NCBI GenBank assembly: GCA_030066685.1
Contig: JASJBF010000034.1
Span: forward strand, 1-64,000
DNA length: 64,000 nucleotides
Origin: Kiloniellales bacterium
GTDB lineage: Bacteria; Pseudomonadota; Alphaproteobacteria; Kiloniellales; JAKSBE01
Direction of reading: 5' to 3'
Shown here: positions 53,549 to 63,855 of the stretch, one piece after another
Layout: the number at the start of each line of letters is the position of its first letter
Position numbering within the stretch: the stretch's first letter is position 1
The notes under the pieces: generated by a model
Told to the model about the DNA's origin: nothing
Database searches by the model: none
Seen by the model: the letters and a program-made list of their open reading frames with translations, nothing else
Translations under genes and position numbers: made by a program

Positions 53549-54448
53549 ATGCAGGCGCGGCTCGCCATCGCCCCCATCGCCTGGTCCAACGACGACCTGC
53601 CCGAGCTGGGCGGGGACACGCCGTTGGAGACCTGTCTCAGCGAAAGCCGGGCGGCCGGCTTCTCGGGCGTGGAAACCGGCGGCAAGTTCCCCAAGACCAG
53701 CGCCGAGCTGGGCCCGATCCTGCGGGAACACGGCCTGAAGCTCGCCTCTGGCTGGTACTCGGGCACGCTGCTGGACCAGGAGCTGGCGGCGGAGAAGGAC
53801 CAGGCCTGGGCGCAGCTCGAGCTCTTCCGCGACCTGGGCGCCGCCTGCATCGTCTACGGCGAGACCGCCGGCACGATCCAGAACAAACGCGACGTGCCCT
53901 TGCGCGGCCGTCGGCGCCTGTCCGACGACGAGATCGCCGACTACGGCCGCCGGCTGACGGCCTTCGCCGAGTTCTGTGCCGAGCAGGGCGTGCCGCTGGC
54001 CTTTCACCACCACATGGGCACGGCGATAGAGACGGAGCCCGAGGTCGACCTGCTGATGGCCAAGACCGGCGAGGCCGTCCAGCTGCTGTTCGACAGCGGC
54101 CACCTGCGCTTCGCCGGCGGCGACGGGCTGGCGGTGATCAAGAAGCACGGCGAGCGGATCCTGCACGTCCACATGAAGGACATTCGCGGCAAGGTCCTGG
54201 ACGGCCTGGACTGGGAGTCCGACAGCTTCCTCGACGCCGTGCTGCGCGGAGTCTTCACCGTGCCCGGCGACGGCGACATCGACTTCGGCGCGGTCGTGCA
54301 GCGCCTGGCGGACGTGGGCTACGAGGGCTGGTTCGTGGTCGAGGCCGAGCAGGATCCCGTCCAGGCGCCGCCCTTCGAGTATGCCCAGATCGGCCAGCGC
54401 GCCCTGACGGCGGCGCTCGGGGCGGCCGGCTACCAGATCGTGGAGTAG
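53549..54448 (+). CDS. iolE: Inosose dehydratase
   Basis: The enzyme dehydrates 2-keto-myo-inositol to the diketone used by IolD. The 299-residue TIM barrel of the sugar isomerase/epimerase type starts LAIAPIAWSNDDLPELGGDTPLE and has metal-binding stretches in LAFHHHMGTAIET, LLFDSGHLRFAGG and HVHMKDIRGKV. It starts two bases after the iolD stop. Confidence 0.94.
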   Translation: MQARLAIAPIAWSNDDLPELGGDTPLETCLSESRAAGFSGVETGGKFPKTSAELGPILREHGLKLASGWYSGTLLDQELAAEKDQAWAQLELFRDLGAACIVYGETAGTIQNKRDVPLRGRRRLSDDEIADYGRRLTAFAEFCAEQGVPLAFHHHMGTAIETEPEVDLLMAKTGEAVQLLFDSGHLRFAGGDGLAVIKKHGERILHVHMKDIRGKVLDGLDWESDSFLDAVLRGVFTVPGDGDIDFGAVVQRLADVGYEGWFVVEAEQDPVQAPPFEYAQIGQRALTAALGAAGYQIVE

Positions 54449-54451
54449 GCC

Positions 54452-55261
<810 letters not shown>

Positions 55262-55399
55262 GGGATGGCGGGATTTGGTGAGGAGGCGGGAAACGTGCAA
55301 GAATTCCAGGGAATGCAGGCTGGGCGAGCGCCATCGTGAAGGCGTGACCGACCCGCGCGGCAAACAAGCGCGGGCGACGTAAAGGGAGGACGAACGGGT

Positions 55400-56140
55400 A
55401 TGCCCGTTCTTGAACTGCGCAGCATTTCCAAGAACTTCGGGGCGATCCAGGCGCTGACCGAGGTGGATCTGACCATCGACAGCGGCGAGGTCGTCGGCCT
55501 GATGGGCGACAACGGTGCCGGCAAGTCGACCCTGGTCAAGGTGATCGCCGGCAACTTCCCGCCGAGTTCGGGCGAGATGCGGCTGGACGGCGACCAGGTG
55601 CGCTTCAGCAAGCCCGTGGAGGCGCGCCAGAAGGGCATCGAGGTCGTCTACCAGGACCTGGCGCTCTGCGACAACCTGACTGCGGCGGCGAACGTCTTTC
55701 TCGGACGGGAGGAGAAGCGCGGCTTCGGACCCTTCCGCTACCTGGACCACGCGGCCATGTTCAAGCGCGCCGGCGAGCTCTTCAAGGAGCTGAAGTCCGA
55801 GACCCGCCCGCGCGACCAGGTCCGGCAGATGTCCGGCGGCCAGCGCCAGGCGGTGGCCATCGCGAGGACCCGGCTGAGCGATCCGAAGCTGGTGCTGATG
55901 GACGAGCCGACCGCAGCGATCAGCGTCCGCCAGGTGGCGGAGGTGCTGGACCTGATCCGCCGGTTGAAGGAGACCAACCACGCGGTCGTGCTGATCAGCC
56001 ACCGCATGCCCGATGTCTTCGCCGTCTGCGACCGGGTCGCGGTCCTGCGCCGCGGCCGCAAGGTCTCCGACAAGGCAATTGGCCAGACCTCGCCCGAGGA
56101 GGTCACCGGACTCATCACGGGGGCGATCGAGGCGGCATGA
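55400..56140 (+). CDS. Sugar ABC transporter ATP-binding protein (single domain)
   Basis: The 246 residues hold one ABC module: Walker A GDNGAGKST, signature MSGGQRQAVAIAR, Walker B LVLMDEPTAA and the switch His in LISHRM. The ribose/xylose CUT2 group usually has two fused modules (about 500 residues). This one matches the short, fructose-transporter FrcA-like type and should work as a homodimer. The stop overlaps the permease start (ATGA). Confidence 0.93.
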   Translation: MPVLELRSISKNFGAIQALTEVDLTIDSGEVVGLMGDNGAGKSTLVKVIAGNFPPSSGEMRLDGDQVRFSKPVEARQKGIEVVYQDLALCDNLTAAANVFLGREEKRGFGPFRYLDHAAMFKRAGELFKELKSETRPRDQVRQMSGGQRQAVAIARTRLSDPKLVLMDEPTAAISVRQVAEVLDLIRRLKETNHAVVLISHRMPDVFAVCDRVAVLRRGRKVSDKAIGQTSPEEVTGLITGAIEAA

Positions 56141-57159
56141 CGACACTCAACCAGGATCCCGTTTCCCACGCCGAGATCGACCGGGAGATCACCTCCAAGA
56201 AGGAGATGACGGGCCTGCAGATGGTCTTCCGCACCCAGCCCTTCTGGGTCTTCATCGCCATCCTCGTCATCGGCTTCGTTATGTCGCTGGTCTCGGACGT
56301 ATTCCTGACCGAGCGGAACTTTTTCAACGTGACCCGCAACTTTGCCTTCTTCGGCATCATGGCGCTGGGCATGACCGCCGTGATCGTCACGGCGGGCATC
56401 GACCTTTCGGTCGGTTCGCTGATGGGCCTGACGGGCATCGTCGCGGGCCTGGTCATGCAGGCCGGCTACGGCATCGGCCTGGGCTTTCTCGCCTGCATGG
56501 GCACGGCGGCGCTGGTCGGCCTGGTCAACGGCGTCCTGATCGCCTACCTCAGGCTGGCGCCCTTCGTCGTGACCCTCGGCATGCTGGCGATCGCCCGGTC
56601 GATCGCCATGGTGATCTCCAACAACAAGATGATCTACCAGTTCGGCCCGGATCAGGAGATCTTCGAGTGGATCGGCGGCGAAAGCGTCTTCGGCGTGCCC
56701 AACCCGGTCTGGGTCCTGATCATCCTGACGGTCGTGTTCTTTCTGGCCTTTCGCTATTCGACCTGGGGACGCTGGGTCTTCGCGGTCGGCGGCAACGCGG
56801 AAGCCGCGAAGCTGTCGGGCATCCCGGTGGAGCGGGTGCTGGTCTCGGTCTACGTGACCTGCTCCATGACGGCCGGCCTCGCCGCCTTCCTGATGGTCGG
56901 CTGGTTCGGCTCCGTCACCAACGCCCTGGGATTGACCTACGAGCTCAACGTCATCGCCGCTTCCGTCATCGGCGGCGCCAATCTCATGGGCGGCATCGGC
57001 TATGCCATCGGCGCGCCGATCGGAGCCGCCTTGATGGAGCTGATCCGCAACTCCCTGCTGCTGGCCGGAATCGACGCGCTTTGGCAGAACTTCTTCGTCG
57101 GCCTGTTCATCATTCTGGCGGTCCTGCTGGGACGCTTCCAAAACCGAAACGGCTCGTGA
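56137..57159 (+). CDS. Sugar ABC transporter permease (CUT2 type)
   Basis: The 340-residue inner-membrane protein has about ten hydrophobic segments. AGIDLSVGSLMGLTGIV, RLAPFVVTLGMLAIARSIAM, YSTWGRWVFAVGGNAEAAKLSGIPVERV and AASVIGGANLMGGIGYAIGAPIGA are hallmarks of the BPD_transp_2 family. The CUT2 group includes inositol, ribose and fructose importers; linkage to iol genes suggests inositol. Confidence 0.94.
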   Translation: MTTLNQDPVSHAEIDREITSKKEMTGLQMVFRTQPFWVFIAILVIGFVMSLVSDVFLTERNFFNVTRNFAFFGIMALGMTAVIVTAGIDLSVGSLMGLTGIVAGLVMQAGYGIGLGFLACMGTAALVGLVNGVLIAYLRLAPFVVTLGMLAIARSIAMVISNNKMIYQFGPDQEIFEWIGGESVFGVPNPVWVLIILTVVFFLAFRYSTWGRWVFAVGGNAEAAKLSGIPVERVLVSVYVTCSMTAGLAAFLMVGWFGSVTNALGLTYELNVIAASVIGGANLMGGIGYAIGAPIGAALMELIRNSLLLAGIDALWQNFFVGLFIILAVLLGRFQNRNGS

Positions 57160-57209
57160 CGACACTTTCGCCAAGCATTTGCAAGCCACCTGACAAGGGG
57201 AGGATCAAA

Positions 57210-58202
57210 ATGAAGAAACTGCTACTCGCCACTTGCCTTGCCGCATTCGCCTTTCCCGGCGCCGCGGTCTCGGCCGACAAGCTCAAGCTCGCGCTGGTGC
57301 CCAAGGCCATGAACAATCCCTTCTTCGATCTGGCCCGCGACGGCTGCTACAAGGCCCAGGACGAGCTCGCCGACGTCGAATGCGTCTACATCGGCCCGGG
57401 CGAGCACACCGAGCTGGAGCAGATTCAGATCGTCCAGGATCTGATCAGCCAGAAGGTCGACGGCATCGCGGTCGCGCCGTCCAACGCCCCGGCCATGGGC
57501 AAAGCCCTGAAGGCGGCGGTCGCGGCCGGCATTCCGGTCATGACCTGGGATTCCGACGTGCTGCCCGAGGACGCCGAGGTCCGCGCCACCTATGTCGGCA
57601 CCAAGAACTACGACATCGGCGTCAACCTGGCCAAGATCGCCCAGAAGCTGCAGCCCAACGGTGGCAGCGTCTGCCTGCAGACCGGCGGTGCTGCGGCGGC
57701 CAATCACAACGAGCGGCTGCAGGGCATCCGGGACACGCTGTCCGGCGCCAGCGGCACCACGCCGCCGGGCAACGCGCTGAAGGGCGAGAACGGCTGGACC
57801 GAAGTCGCCGGCTGTCCGCTGATCACCGACGACGACGGCAACAAGGCGGTGCAGGGGATGACCGACATCCTGACCAAGGAGCCGAACCTGACGGCCTTCA
57901 TCTCCACCGGCGCCTTCACCCAGTGGTACGACAACGCCTATCGCCAGGCGGTGGCGCCTCACAAGAAGCGCCTGGAAGACGGCTCGCTCTCGATCATCGT
58001 GGCGGACACCCTGCCGATGCAGATGGAGCAGCTGAAGGACGGCTTGTCCAACGGGCAGGTCGGCCAGCGGCCCTTCGAGATGGGCTACAAGGCCATGTTC
58101 ATCATGAAGGACCTCGTGGCCGGGAAGTCGGTCGAAGATCCGATCTATACCGGCCTCGACGTCTGCACGGCCGACAACGCCGACAGCTGCCTGGCGCAAT
58201 AG
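57210..58202 (+). CDS. Sugar ABC transporter periplasmic binding protein
   Basis: The 330 residues start with a signal peptide (MKKLLLATCLAAFAFPGAAVSA) and form a type I periplasmic binding protein of the ribose/inositol group: KLALVPKAMNNPFFDLARDG, GIAVAPSNAPAMGKALKAAV, VMTWDSDVLPEDAEVRATYVG and a hinge region near IVADTLPMQM. An AAGGGGAGG ribosome binding site precedes the ATG. A terminator follows, which may keep the binding protein level separate from downstream genes. Confidence 0.93.
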   Translation: MKKLLLATCLAAFAFPGAAVSADKLKLALVPKAMNNPFFDLARDGCYKAQDELADVECVYIGPGEHTELEQIQIVQDLISQKVDGIAVAPSNAPAMGKALKAAVAAGIPVMTWDSDVLPEDAEVRATYVGTKNYDIGVNLAKIAQKLQPNGGSVCLQTGGAAAANHNERLQGIRDTLSGASGTTPPGNALKGENGWTEVAGCPLITDDDGNKAVQGMTDILTKEPNLTAFISTGAFTQWYDNAYRQAVAPHKKRLEDGSLSIIVADTLPMQMEQLKDGLSNGQVGQRPFEMGYKAMFIMKDLVAGKSVEDPIYTGLDVCTADNADSCLAQ

Positions 58203-58243
58203 GCAGCCCGAACCGGGAGCGACGACTCCCGGGATCGAGGGAG

Positions 58244-58275
58244 GGGCGGCGGTCGTCGGGACGCCGCCCTTCTTA
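58244..58275 (+). terminator. Rho-independent terminator after the binding-protein gene
   Basis: An 8-bp stem GGGCGGCG/CGCCGCCC (58244-58251 with 58262-58269) with a 10-base loop is followed by TTCTTAT. Confidence 0.6.
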
Positions 58276-58311
58276 TCTCGACGGCCCAGGCAGGAAAGGA
58301 GAAGGATCTCA

Positions 58312-59199
58312 GTGCCTCTGCAGGTGACGCATCAGCCGCCGGCGACCCACGAAGGCCTGACCCGCGCCGTTCAGGCGCGTTTCGACGGCCTCAGCCGCGG
58401 CTACCAGCAGATTGCGCGCTATCTGATCCAGAACCCCAACGAAGTCGCCATCCAGTCCGTCAGCGTCGTGGCGGAGCGCTGCGGCGTCCACGCCTCCAGC
58501 CTGGTCCGCTTCGCGCAATCCTTCGGCTATTCCGGTTTCAAGGAGCTGCAGGCCATCTTCCACGCCCGCCTGGCGACCGCCGCGCCTGGCTTCGAGGCCC
58601 GGGTCGAGGCGCTGCGAGAAGAGTTGGAGCTGCATTCCCAGCCCGGCGCGCGCGGCTTCCTGACGGATCTCGTCGCCCGCGACATCGCCTCGCTCAGAAC
58701 ACTCCTGGACGACGTCAACGAGGCGGATCTTTCCGCTGCCGTGGAGCTGCTGGCGCAGGCCGACACGATCTACCTGGCCGGACAGCTGCGCTCGGAGCCG
58801 ATCGCGCTGTTCCTGCGCTACGTGCTGACCATGCTGCGCCGCCGGGTCAACCTGCTGGACGCCAGCGGCGGCCTGGCGACGCACATGTCGCAGGTGCTGC
58901 GCCCGCAGGACGTTCTGCTGGCGATCTCCTTCCGCTTCTACGCCAAGGAAGTGGTCTCCGTCTGCGAGACCGGGCAGGCGCAAGGGACGCCGGTGATCGC
59001 GATCACCGACTCGACGCTCTCGCCGCTCGCCAAGTCGGCGCAGGTGCTTTTCACCGTGCCCGAGGACGAATACACCTTCTCGCGTTCCCTGGCCGCGCCC
59101 ATGTGCCTGTCGCAGGCGCTGATGATCGCCTTGGCGGCGCGCCTGGAGAAAGGCGAAGAGGCGCCGCGGATCCCGGTCGCGACCGAGTTTCTGGAATAA
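58312..59199 (+). CDS. RpiR-family transcriptional regulator (likely IolR)
   Basis: The 295 residues have an N-terminal RpiR helix-turn-helix (GLSRGYQQIARYLIQNPNEVAIQSVSVVAERCGVHASSLVRFAQ) and a SIS sugar-phosphate-binding domain (ADTIYLAGQLRSEPIALFL, DVLLAISFRFYAKEVV, AITDSTLSPLA). The start is GTG at 58312 with AAAGGAGAAGG upstream. RpiR proteins are the usual repressors of inositol genes in alphaproteobacteria, with a phosphorylated pathway intermediate as inducer. Confidence 0.9.
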   Translation: MPLQVTHQPPATHEGLTRAVQARFDGLSRGYQQIARYLIQNPNEVAIQSVSVVAERCGVHASSLVRFAQSFGYSGFKELQAIFHARLATAAPGFEARVEALREELELHSQPGARGFLTDLVARDIASLRTLLDDVNEADLSAAVELLAQADTIYLAGQLRSEPIALFLRYVLTMLRRRVNLLDASGGLATHMSQVLRPQDVLLAISFRFYAKEVVSVCETGQAQGTPVIAITDSTLSPLAKSAQVLFTVPEDEYTFSRSLAAPMCLSQALMIALAARLEKGEEAPRIPVATEFLE

Positions 59200-59247
59200 C
59201 GCTCCTTGGTATAGGCCAGGCACTCAAGAGAGAGGCATCGAGGCAGC

Positions 59248-59988
59248 ATGATCGATCTTCAAGGCAAACGGGCCGTCGTGACCGGCGCGGCGGGCGGCAT
59301 GGGCCTGGCCATTGCCGAGGCCTTCAGCGATGCGGGCTGCAAGCTGGTGCTGGTCGACGTCTCGGCAGACCGCCTGTCCGCGGCAGTCGGACGGGTCGAA
59401 GGCGCCCACGGCATCGCGGCCGACCTCGGCGATCCGGCCGCGGCCCGGGCCTGCTGCGAGGAGGCGCTCGGCGTCCTTGGCGGCGTCGACATCCTGGTCA
59501 ACAACGCGGGCATCCTGTCCAACAACAAGGTGCTGCAGACCACGCCGGAGGAGTGGCGCCGGATCATGAGCGTCAACCTGGACGGCTGCTTCTACATGAT
59601 CCAGGGCTGCCTGCCGGACATGAAGGCCCGCAAGTGGGGCCGCATCGTCAACGTCTGCTCGGTCGGCATGAAGACCGGCGGTATCACCGGCGGCACCGCC
59701 TACGTTGCCTCCAAGGGCGGCCTGGCCGCCCTCACCTTCTCGGTTGCGCGCGAGACCGCGGCCTTCGGCGTCACGGTCAACGGCATCGCCCCGGCCTACG
59801 TCAAGACGGCCATGGTGACCGACCAGCTGAACGAGGAACAGCGCGCGCGGCTGCTGACCCAGATCCCAGTCGGCCGCTTCTGCGAGCCGGAGGAGGCTGC
59901 GGCCTTGGTTCTGTTCCTGGCGTCGCCGGCCGCCGGATTCATAACCGGGGAGGTCGTCGACATCAACGCCGGCCTGCATATGGATTAG
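59248..59988 (+). CDS. Second classical SDR oxidoreductase
   Basis: The 246 residues carry TGAAGGMGLAIA, VNNAGIL, the catalytic Ser in NVCSVGMKTGG, and the YVASK motif. It resembles the sugar alcohol/3-oxoacyl reductase group. It ends in GLHMD, with its stop sharing two bases with the stop of the convergent aldolase gene. Probably an inositol- or polyol-linked dehydrogenase, by location only. Confidence 0.88.
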   Translation: MIDLQGKRAVVTGAAGGMGLAIAEAFSDAGCKLVLVDVSADRLSAAVGRVEGAHGIAADLGDPAAARACCEEALGVLGGVDILVNNAGILSNNKVLQTTPEEWRRIMSVNLDGCFYMIQGCLPDMKARKWGRIVNVCSVGMKTGGITGGTAYVASKGGLAALTFSVARETAAFGVTVNGIAPAYVKTAMVTDQLNEEQRARLLTQIPVGRFCEPEEAAALVLFLASPAAGFITGEVVDINAGLHMD

Positions 59989-60821
59989 CTGGGCCAGCCC
60001 AGCAGGCGGATCACCCGGATCGCCTCCTCGGTCACCCGCGGCATGACATCCGACATGATCTCCAGCCGGTCGAAGCGCGCCGGGTCGGCCGCCAGCGCCT
60101 CCCTGAGGCCCCGCCCGAAGGCTTGGCGCAGGGTGGTGCCGACGTTGAACTTGCAGACCCGCGTGGCGGCGAGCCGCCCGAGGTCCGCCTCGCGGATGCC
60201 CGAGGTGCCGTGGATCACCAGCGGCTGCGCGACCCGGGCCTCGATCTCCGCCAGGCGGCCGAAGTCGATCTCCGCCCCCGGGGCCTCGAGCCGGTGCACG
60301 TTGCCGACCGAGACGGCGAGCGCATCGACGCCGGTCTGCTCGGCCAGGACCACCGCTTCCGCCACTTCCGTCAGCGCCGCTTTGATGTGATCGCGGCCCT
60401 CGGCATAGGGCACCGAGCCGATCTCGGCCTCGGCCGCAGCGCCGGCCGCCCGGGCATAGGCCGCGACCTGCCGGGTCTTGCGGAGGTTGTCCTCCAGCGC
60501 CAGCTGGGACCCGTCGAACATGACCGAGGTGAATCCGGCGTCCACCGCCCGAAGCACCTCGTCGACCTCGTAGGTGTGATCCAGGTGGGCGCAGACCGGG
60601 ACCGTCGCGACCTCGGCCAGTTGGCGGAACATGCAAGCGATCACTTCGAGCGGCATGAAGCCGCGCAGGTCGAGGTTGGCGGAGAGGATCACCGGCGCCT
60701 CCAGCGCTTCGCCGGCCTGCACGACGGCCTTGGCGTCCTCCCAGCCGAAGACGTTGAAGCAGCCGACGCCATAGCCGCCCTCGAGCGCCGGCGCCAGGAT
60801 CTCCTTCAGGTTGACCAGCAC
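59985..60821 (-). CDS. Class II ketose-bisphosphate aldolase (IolJ/KbaY/FbaA-like)
   Basis: The zinc-dependent TIM-barrel enzyme has 278 residues: YGVGCFNVFGWEDAKAVV, the zinc His and Asp in VCAHLDHTYEVDEV, SVMFDGSQLALEDN, and PLVIHGTSGI with another His ligand. Beside the kinase it probably acts as the 6-phospho-5-dehydro-2-deoxygluconate aldolase of inositol breakdown. Tagatose or fructose bisphosphate aldolase activity is possible. Confidence 0.88.
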   Translation of the reverse strand: MLVNLKEILAPALEGGYGVGCFNVFGWEDAKAVVQAGEALEAPVILSANLDLRGFMPLEVIACMFRQLAEVATVPVCAHLDHTYEVDEVLRAVDAGFTSVMFDGSQLALEDNLRKTRQVAAYARAAGAAAEAEIGSVPYAEGRDHIKAALTEVAEAVVLAEQTGVDALAVSVGNVHRLEAPGAEIDFGRLAEIEARVAQPLVIHGTSGIREADLGRLAATRVCKFNVGTTLRQAFGRGLREALAADPARFDRLEIMSDVMPRVTEEAIRVIRLLGWPS

Positions 60822-60851
60822 GGCCGCCTCCCTTTCATGTCGCCCGGCGCT

Positions 60852-61859
60852 TCAATCGCTTGCGACCTTGGTCGGTTCGCGGGTCATCTGCCGCGCTGCC
60901 AGGAAGCTCTCCAGCTCGGCCCGGTCCGGCATGGCCGAGGCACAGCCGCGCCTGGCAACCACGATCGCCGCGGCCCCGGCCCCGCGCCGCAGGGCCTCCG
61001 CCAGGTCGCGGCCCTGCAGCAGGGCATGGGCCAGGTTGCCGAGGAAGGCGTCGCCGGCGCCATAGGGCTTTCTGGCTTCGACCGGGAAGACGCCGCAATC
61101 GATGCGCCAGCCGGGACCGAGGGCCGCGGCGCCCGCCGCGCCGGCCTTCAGCACGACGATCCGCCGGCCGTCTTCGGTCAGGCGCCGGGCCGCGGCCGCG
61201 CCGTCGCCGTTGAAGACCGCGAATTCCTCCGCGTTGCCGACGACCAGGTCGCTCAAGTCGGCCGCGGCCCCGTAGACCTCGGCCGTTTCCGACGACGAGC
61301 GCCAGGAATAGGCGCGGTAGTCCAGGTCGAAGACCGTTGCGGTGCCGGCCGCGCGTGCCGCCTCGAGCAGCGCCAGGACAGCGCCCCGGGAGGGATCGGA
61401 CACCAGCGCCGTGCCCGTGACGATCAGCAGAGCGGCGGTGCCGACCCGCGCCAGCAGGTCTGCGTCGGCCGTCAGCTGCAGGTCGGCCGCGTTGTTGCGG
61501 TAGATGGTCACCTCGCAGTCCTCGGACCGCACCTCGGCCAGCGCCAGGCTGGTCCGCGGGTCGCCTTCGACCCGGCGGACGCTCGCCGTGTCGACGCCGA
61601 AGGCCGCAAGACGGCGCAGAACGAAGCGGCCGACCGGGTCGTCGGAGACGGCGCCGATCAGGCCGACGGCCGCACCCTGCCGCGCCAGCGCCACCGCGAT
61701 GTTGCCGGCCGAGCCGCCGACGTCGCTGGTGAAGCCCTCGGCGTCGGCAATCTTGCCGGCGCCCTCGACCGGATAGAGGTCCATGCCCGCGCGGCCCAGG
61801 ACCAGGGCGCCCAGCGGCCGATCCCGATCGAGGGCCGAAAGGACGTCGCCGTCGCTCAT
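60852..61859 (-). CDS. iolC: 5-dehydro-2-deoxygluconokinase (PfkB family)
   Basis: The kinase phosphorylates the ring-opened inositol product. The 335 residues have the PfkB features DVGGSAGNIAVALARQGA, the iolC-type YRNNAADLQL segment, and the C-terminal ATP/catalytic motif YGAGDAFLGNLAHALLQG. The usual proteobacterial IolC is fused to a DUF2090 aldolase-like domain; this one is the short form, fitting the separate class II aldolase next door, 30 bases downstream. ATG at 61859 is preferred over a longer frame. Confidence 0.85.
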   Translation of the reverse strand: MSDGDVLSALDRDRPLGALVLGRAGMDLYPVEGAGKIADAEGFTSDVGGSAGNIAVALARQGAAVGLIGAVSDDPVGRFVLRRLAAFGVDTASVRRVEGDPRTSLALAEVRSEDCEVTIYRNNAADLQLTADADLLARVGTAALLIVTGTALVSDPSRGAVLALLEAARAAGTATVFDLDYRAYSWRSSSETAEVYGAAADLSDLVVGNAEEFAVFNGDGAAAARRLTEDGRRIVVLKAGAAGAAALGPGWRIDCGVFPVEARKPYGAGDAFLGNLAHALLQGRDLAEALRRGAGAAAIVVARRGCASAMPDRAELESFLAARQMTREPTKVASD

Positions 61860-62037
61860 GCCCGGCCACTCGATCGTGTGGTTGCGGCGCGGGGCACGAC
61901 TATGGCCGGACTGACTTGGCCCATCGGGCCACCTCCCGAACACCGTTGCCGATAGATCCCTTGGGTCCCATCATGATACGTCCCGGCGCAAATCTTGCCA
62001 GCGCCGGCCAAGCGGAACCGCTCCGGAGTCCGGCGCG

Positions 62038-63165
62038 ATGAAGACCATTCGAATGGGCGTGATCGGCGCCGGCTACATGGGCAAGGCCCACGCCATCGCC
62101 TACAAGTCGGCGGCCACGGTCTTCGACCTGCCGGCCGCGCCGCTCTGCGAGATGCTCGCCACGACCGATGCCGAGGGCGCGGCCGCCAAGGCGCGGGCGC
62201 TCGGGTTCCGCCGTTCGACCGGCGACTGGCGCGCCCTGGTCGAGGATCCGGAGGTCGACGCAGTCAACGTCTCCACCCCGCCCGCGACCCACCTGGAGAT
62301 GGTCCTGGCGGCGCTGGCGGCGGGCAAGCCGGTGTTCTGCGAAAAGCCCCTGGGCATGAATGCGGCCCAATCCCTGCAGATGGCCGAGGCCGCCGAAGCC
62401 GCCGGGCTCGCCAACCTGGTCGGCTACAATTACATCAAGCACCCGGCCAGCCAGCTGGCGAAGCAGATGATCGACGCCGGGGAAATCGGCGAAATCCTCC
62501 ACGTACGGGCCACTCACAACGAGGACTATCTGCATGACCCGGCCGAGCCGGGGAACTGGCGCATCACCCGGGACCAGGGCTCTGTCGGCGGCGCCCTGTC
62601 CGACGTCGGAAGCCACGTCATCAACGCCGTCCTGCGCTTGGCCGGGCCGATAGAGGCCCTGGTCGCCGACACGGGGATCGTGCATGCCCGCCGCCCGGAC
62701 CCGGCCGGCGGCACGCGCGCGGTCGAGAACCCCGACCAGGGGCATTTCCTCGCCCGCTTCGCCAACGGCGCCCTGGGCTCCGTCACCTTCAGCCGGGTCG
62801 CCGCCGGCCGCAAGATGGCCTACGCCTACGAGATCACCGGCACCAAGGGGGCGATCGCCTTCGACCAGGAGCGCATGGGGGAGCTGCACTACTTCGAGGC
62901 CGGGAAAGCGCCGGCACGCGAGGGCTTCAAGCGGATCCTGATCGGTCCCGAACATCCGGACTTCGTCGACTTCTGCCTCGGCGCGGGCCACGGCCTGGGC
63001 TACAACGACCAGATCGTCATCGAGGCCCGGGATTTCGTCCGGGCCATCGCCACCGGCCAGGCGGTCTGGCCGACCTTCCGAGACGGCTACGAGGTCGACC
63101 GGGTCGCGGACGCGGTCCTGCGCTCCCGGGACAGCGGTGCTTGGGTCGCTATCTCCGACATCTAA
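62038..63165 (+). CDS. Gfo/Idh/MocA-family oxidoreductase
   Basis: The 375 residues have the nucleotide loop [28 protein letters not shown] with the conserved Lys, and [15 protein letters not shown]. It is larger than IolG and matches the group that oxidises inositol isomers or sugar derivatives. It may be a scyllo-inositol or related dehydrogenase. It is divergent from the kinase, about 180 bases away. Confidence 0.87.
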   Translation: MKTIRMGVIGAGYMGKAHAIAYKSAATVFDLPAAPLCEMLATTDAEGAAAKARALGFRRSTGDWRALVEDPEVDAVNVSTPPATHLEMVLAALAAGKPVFCEKPLGMNAAQSLQMAEAAEAAGLANLVGYNYIKHPASQLAKQMIDAGEIGEILHVRATHNEDYLHDPAEPGNWRITRDQGSVGGALSDVGSHVINAVLRLAGPIEALVADTGIVHARRPDPAGGTRAVENPDQGHFLARFANGALGSVTFSRVAAGRKMAYAYEITGTKGAIAFDQERMGELHYFEAGKAPAREGFKRILIGPEHPDFVDFCLGAGHGLGYNDQIVIEARDFVRAIATGQAVWPTFRDGYEVDRVADAVLRSRDSGAWVAISDI

Positions 63166-63327
63166 TGCCAAAGGAGGATCCCGCTGATTGCGCGGCCGTC
63201 ATCGACGCAGGGAACGCCGGGCGGCAAAGGCTGTCGGCGCTCGTACTGAAGGTCTGTAATCCGGCGCTTGGGATGGCTACGCCTATTCGCATCCTGCGGC
63301 CACGTCGACCTATTCGATGACAAGGAC

Positions 63328-63855
63328 ATGATCGACAAACTCGAAATACGCGACTGCCTGCCCGACGACGTGACCTCCATCGAGGGGCTTTATCCGGACG
63401 CCTTCCCCGACGAGGACTTGCTGCCGCTCGTGAGGGAACTGCTGAGAGATGGACCGGTTGTTCTCTCGCTCGTCGGGATTGCCGACAAGGCACTGGTGGG
63501 GCATGTCATATTCACGGCATGCGGCATCGCCGGAAGCACCGACAAGGTCGCGCTCCTTGGACCGCTCGCCATCGCCCCCGCCTGGCAACGGCAAGGCATC
63601 GGCAGCGCCCTCCTGCGCGCAGGCTTGCGGCGGTTGGAAAACGCCGGCACGACCCAAGTCTACGTCCTCGGCGACCCTGCCTACTATGGGCGTTTCGGCT
63701 TTGAGCCAGATCACGGCGTCGCACCACCATATCCCTTGCCAGAGGAATGGCAGGGTGCATGGCAATCGCTCAACCTGCGCGGCGATGCGCCGCCGCGCCA
63801 CGGAAAGCTCTCGGTGCCGCACCCATGGCGCCGACCTGCCCTTTGGGCGCCGTGA
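63328..63855 (+). CDS. GNAT-family N-acetyltransferase
   Basis: The 175 residues have the acetyl-CoA pyrophosphate-binding loop in LAIAPAWQRQGIGSALLRAGLRRL, preceded by KVALLGPL, and GDPAYYGRFGFEP near the C-terminus, typical of the YhbS-like group (proposed N-acetyltransferases of unknown substrate). The ATG at 63328 is preferred because the protein then begins near MIDKLEIRDCLPDD; a longer frame starts at 63268. Unlinked to the inositol genes. Confidence 0.88.
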   Translation: MIDKLEIRDCLPDDVTSIEGLYPDAFPDEDLLPLVRELLRDGPVVLSLVGIADKALVGHVIFTACGIAGSTDKVALLGPLAIAPAWQRQGIGSALLRAGLRRLENAGTTQVYVLGDPAYYGRFGFEPDHGVAPPYPLPEEWQGAWQSLNLRGDAPPRHGKLSVPHPWRRPALWAP

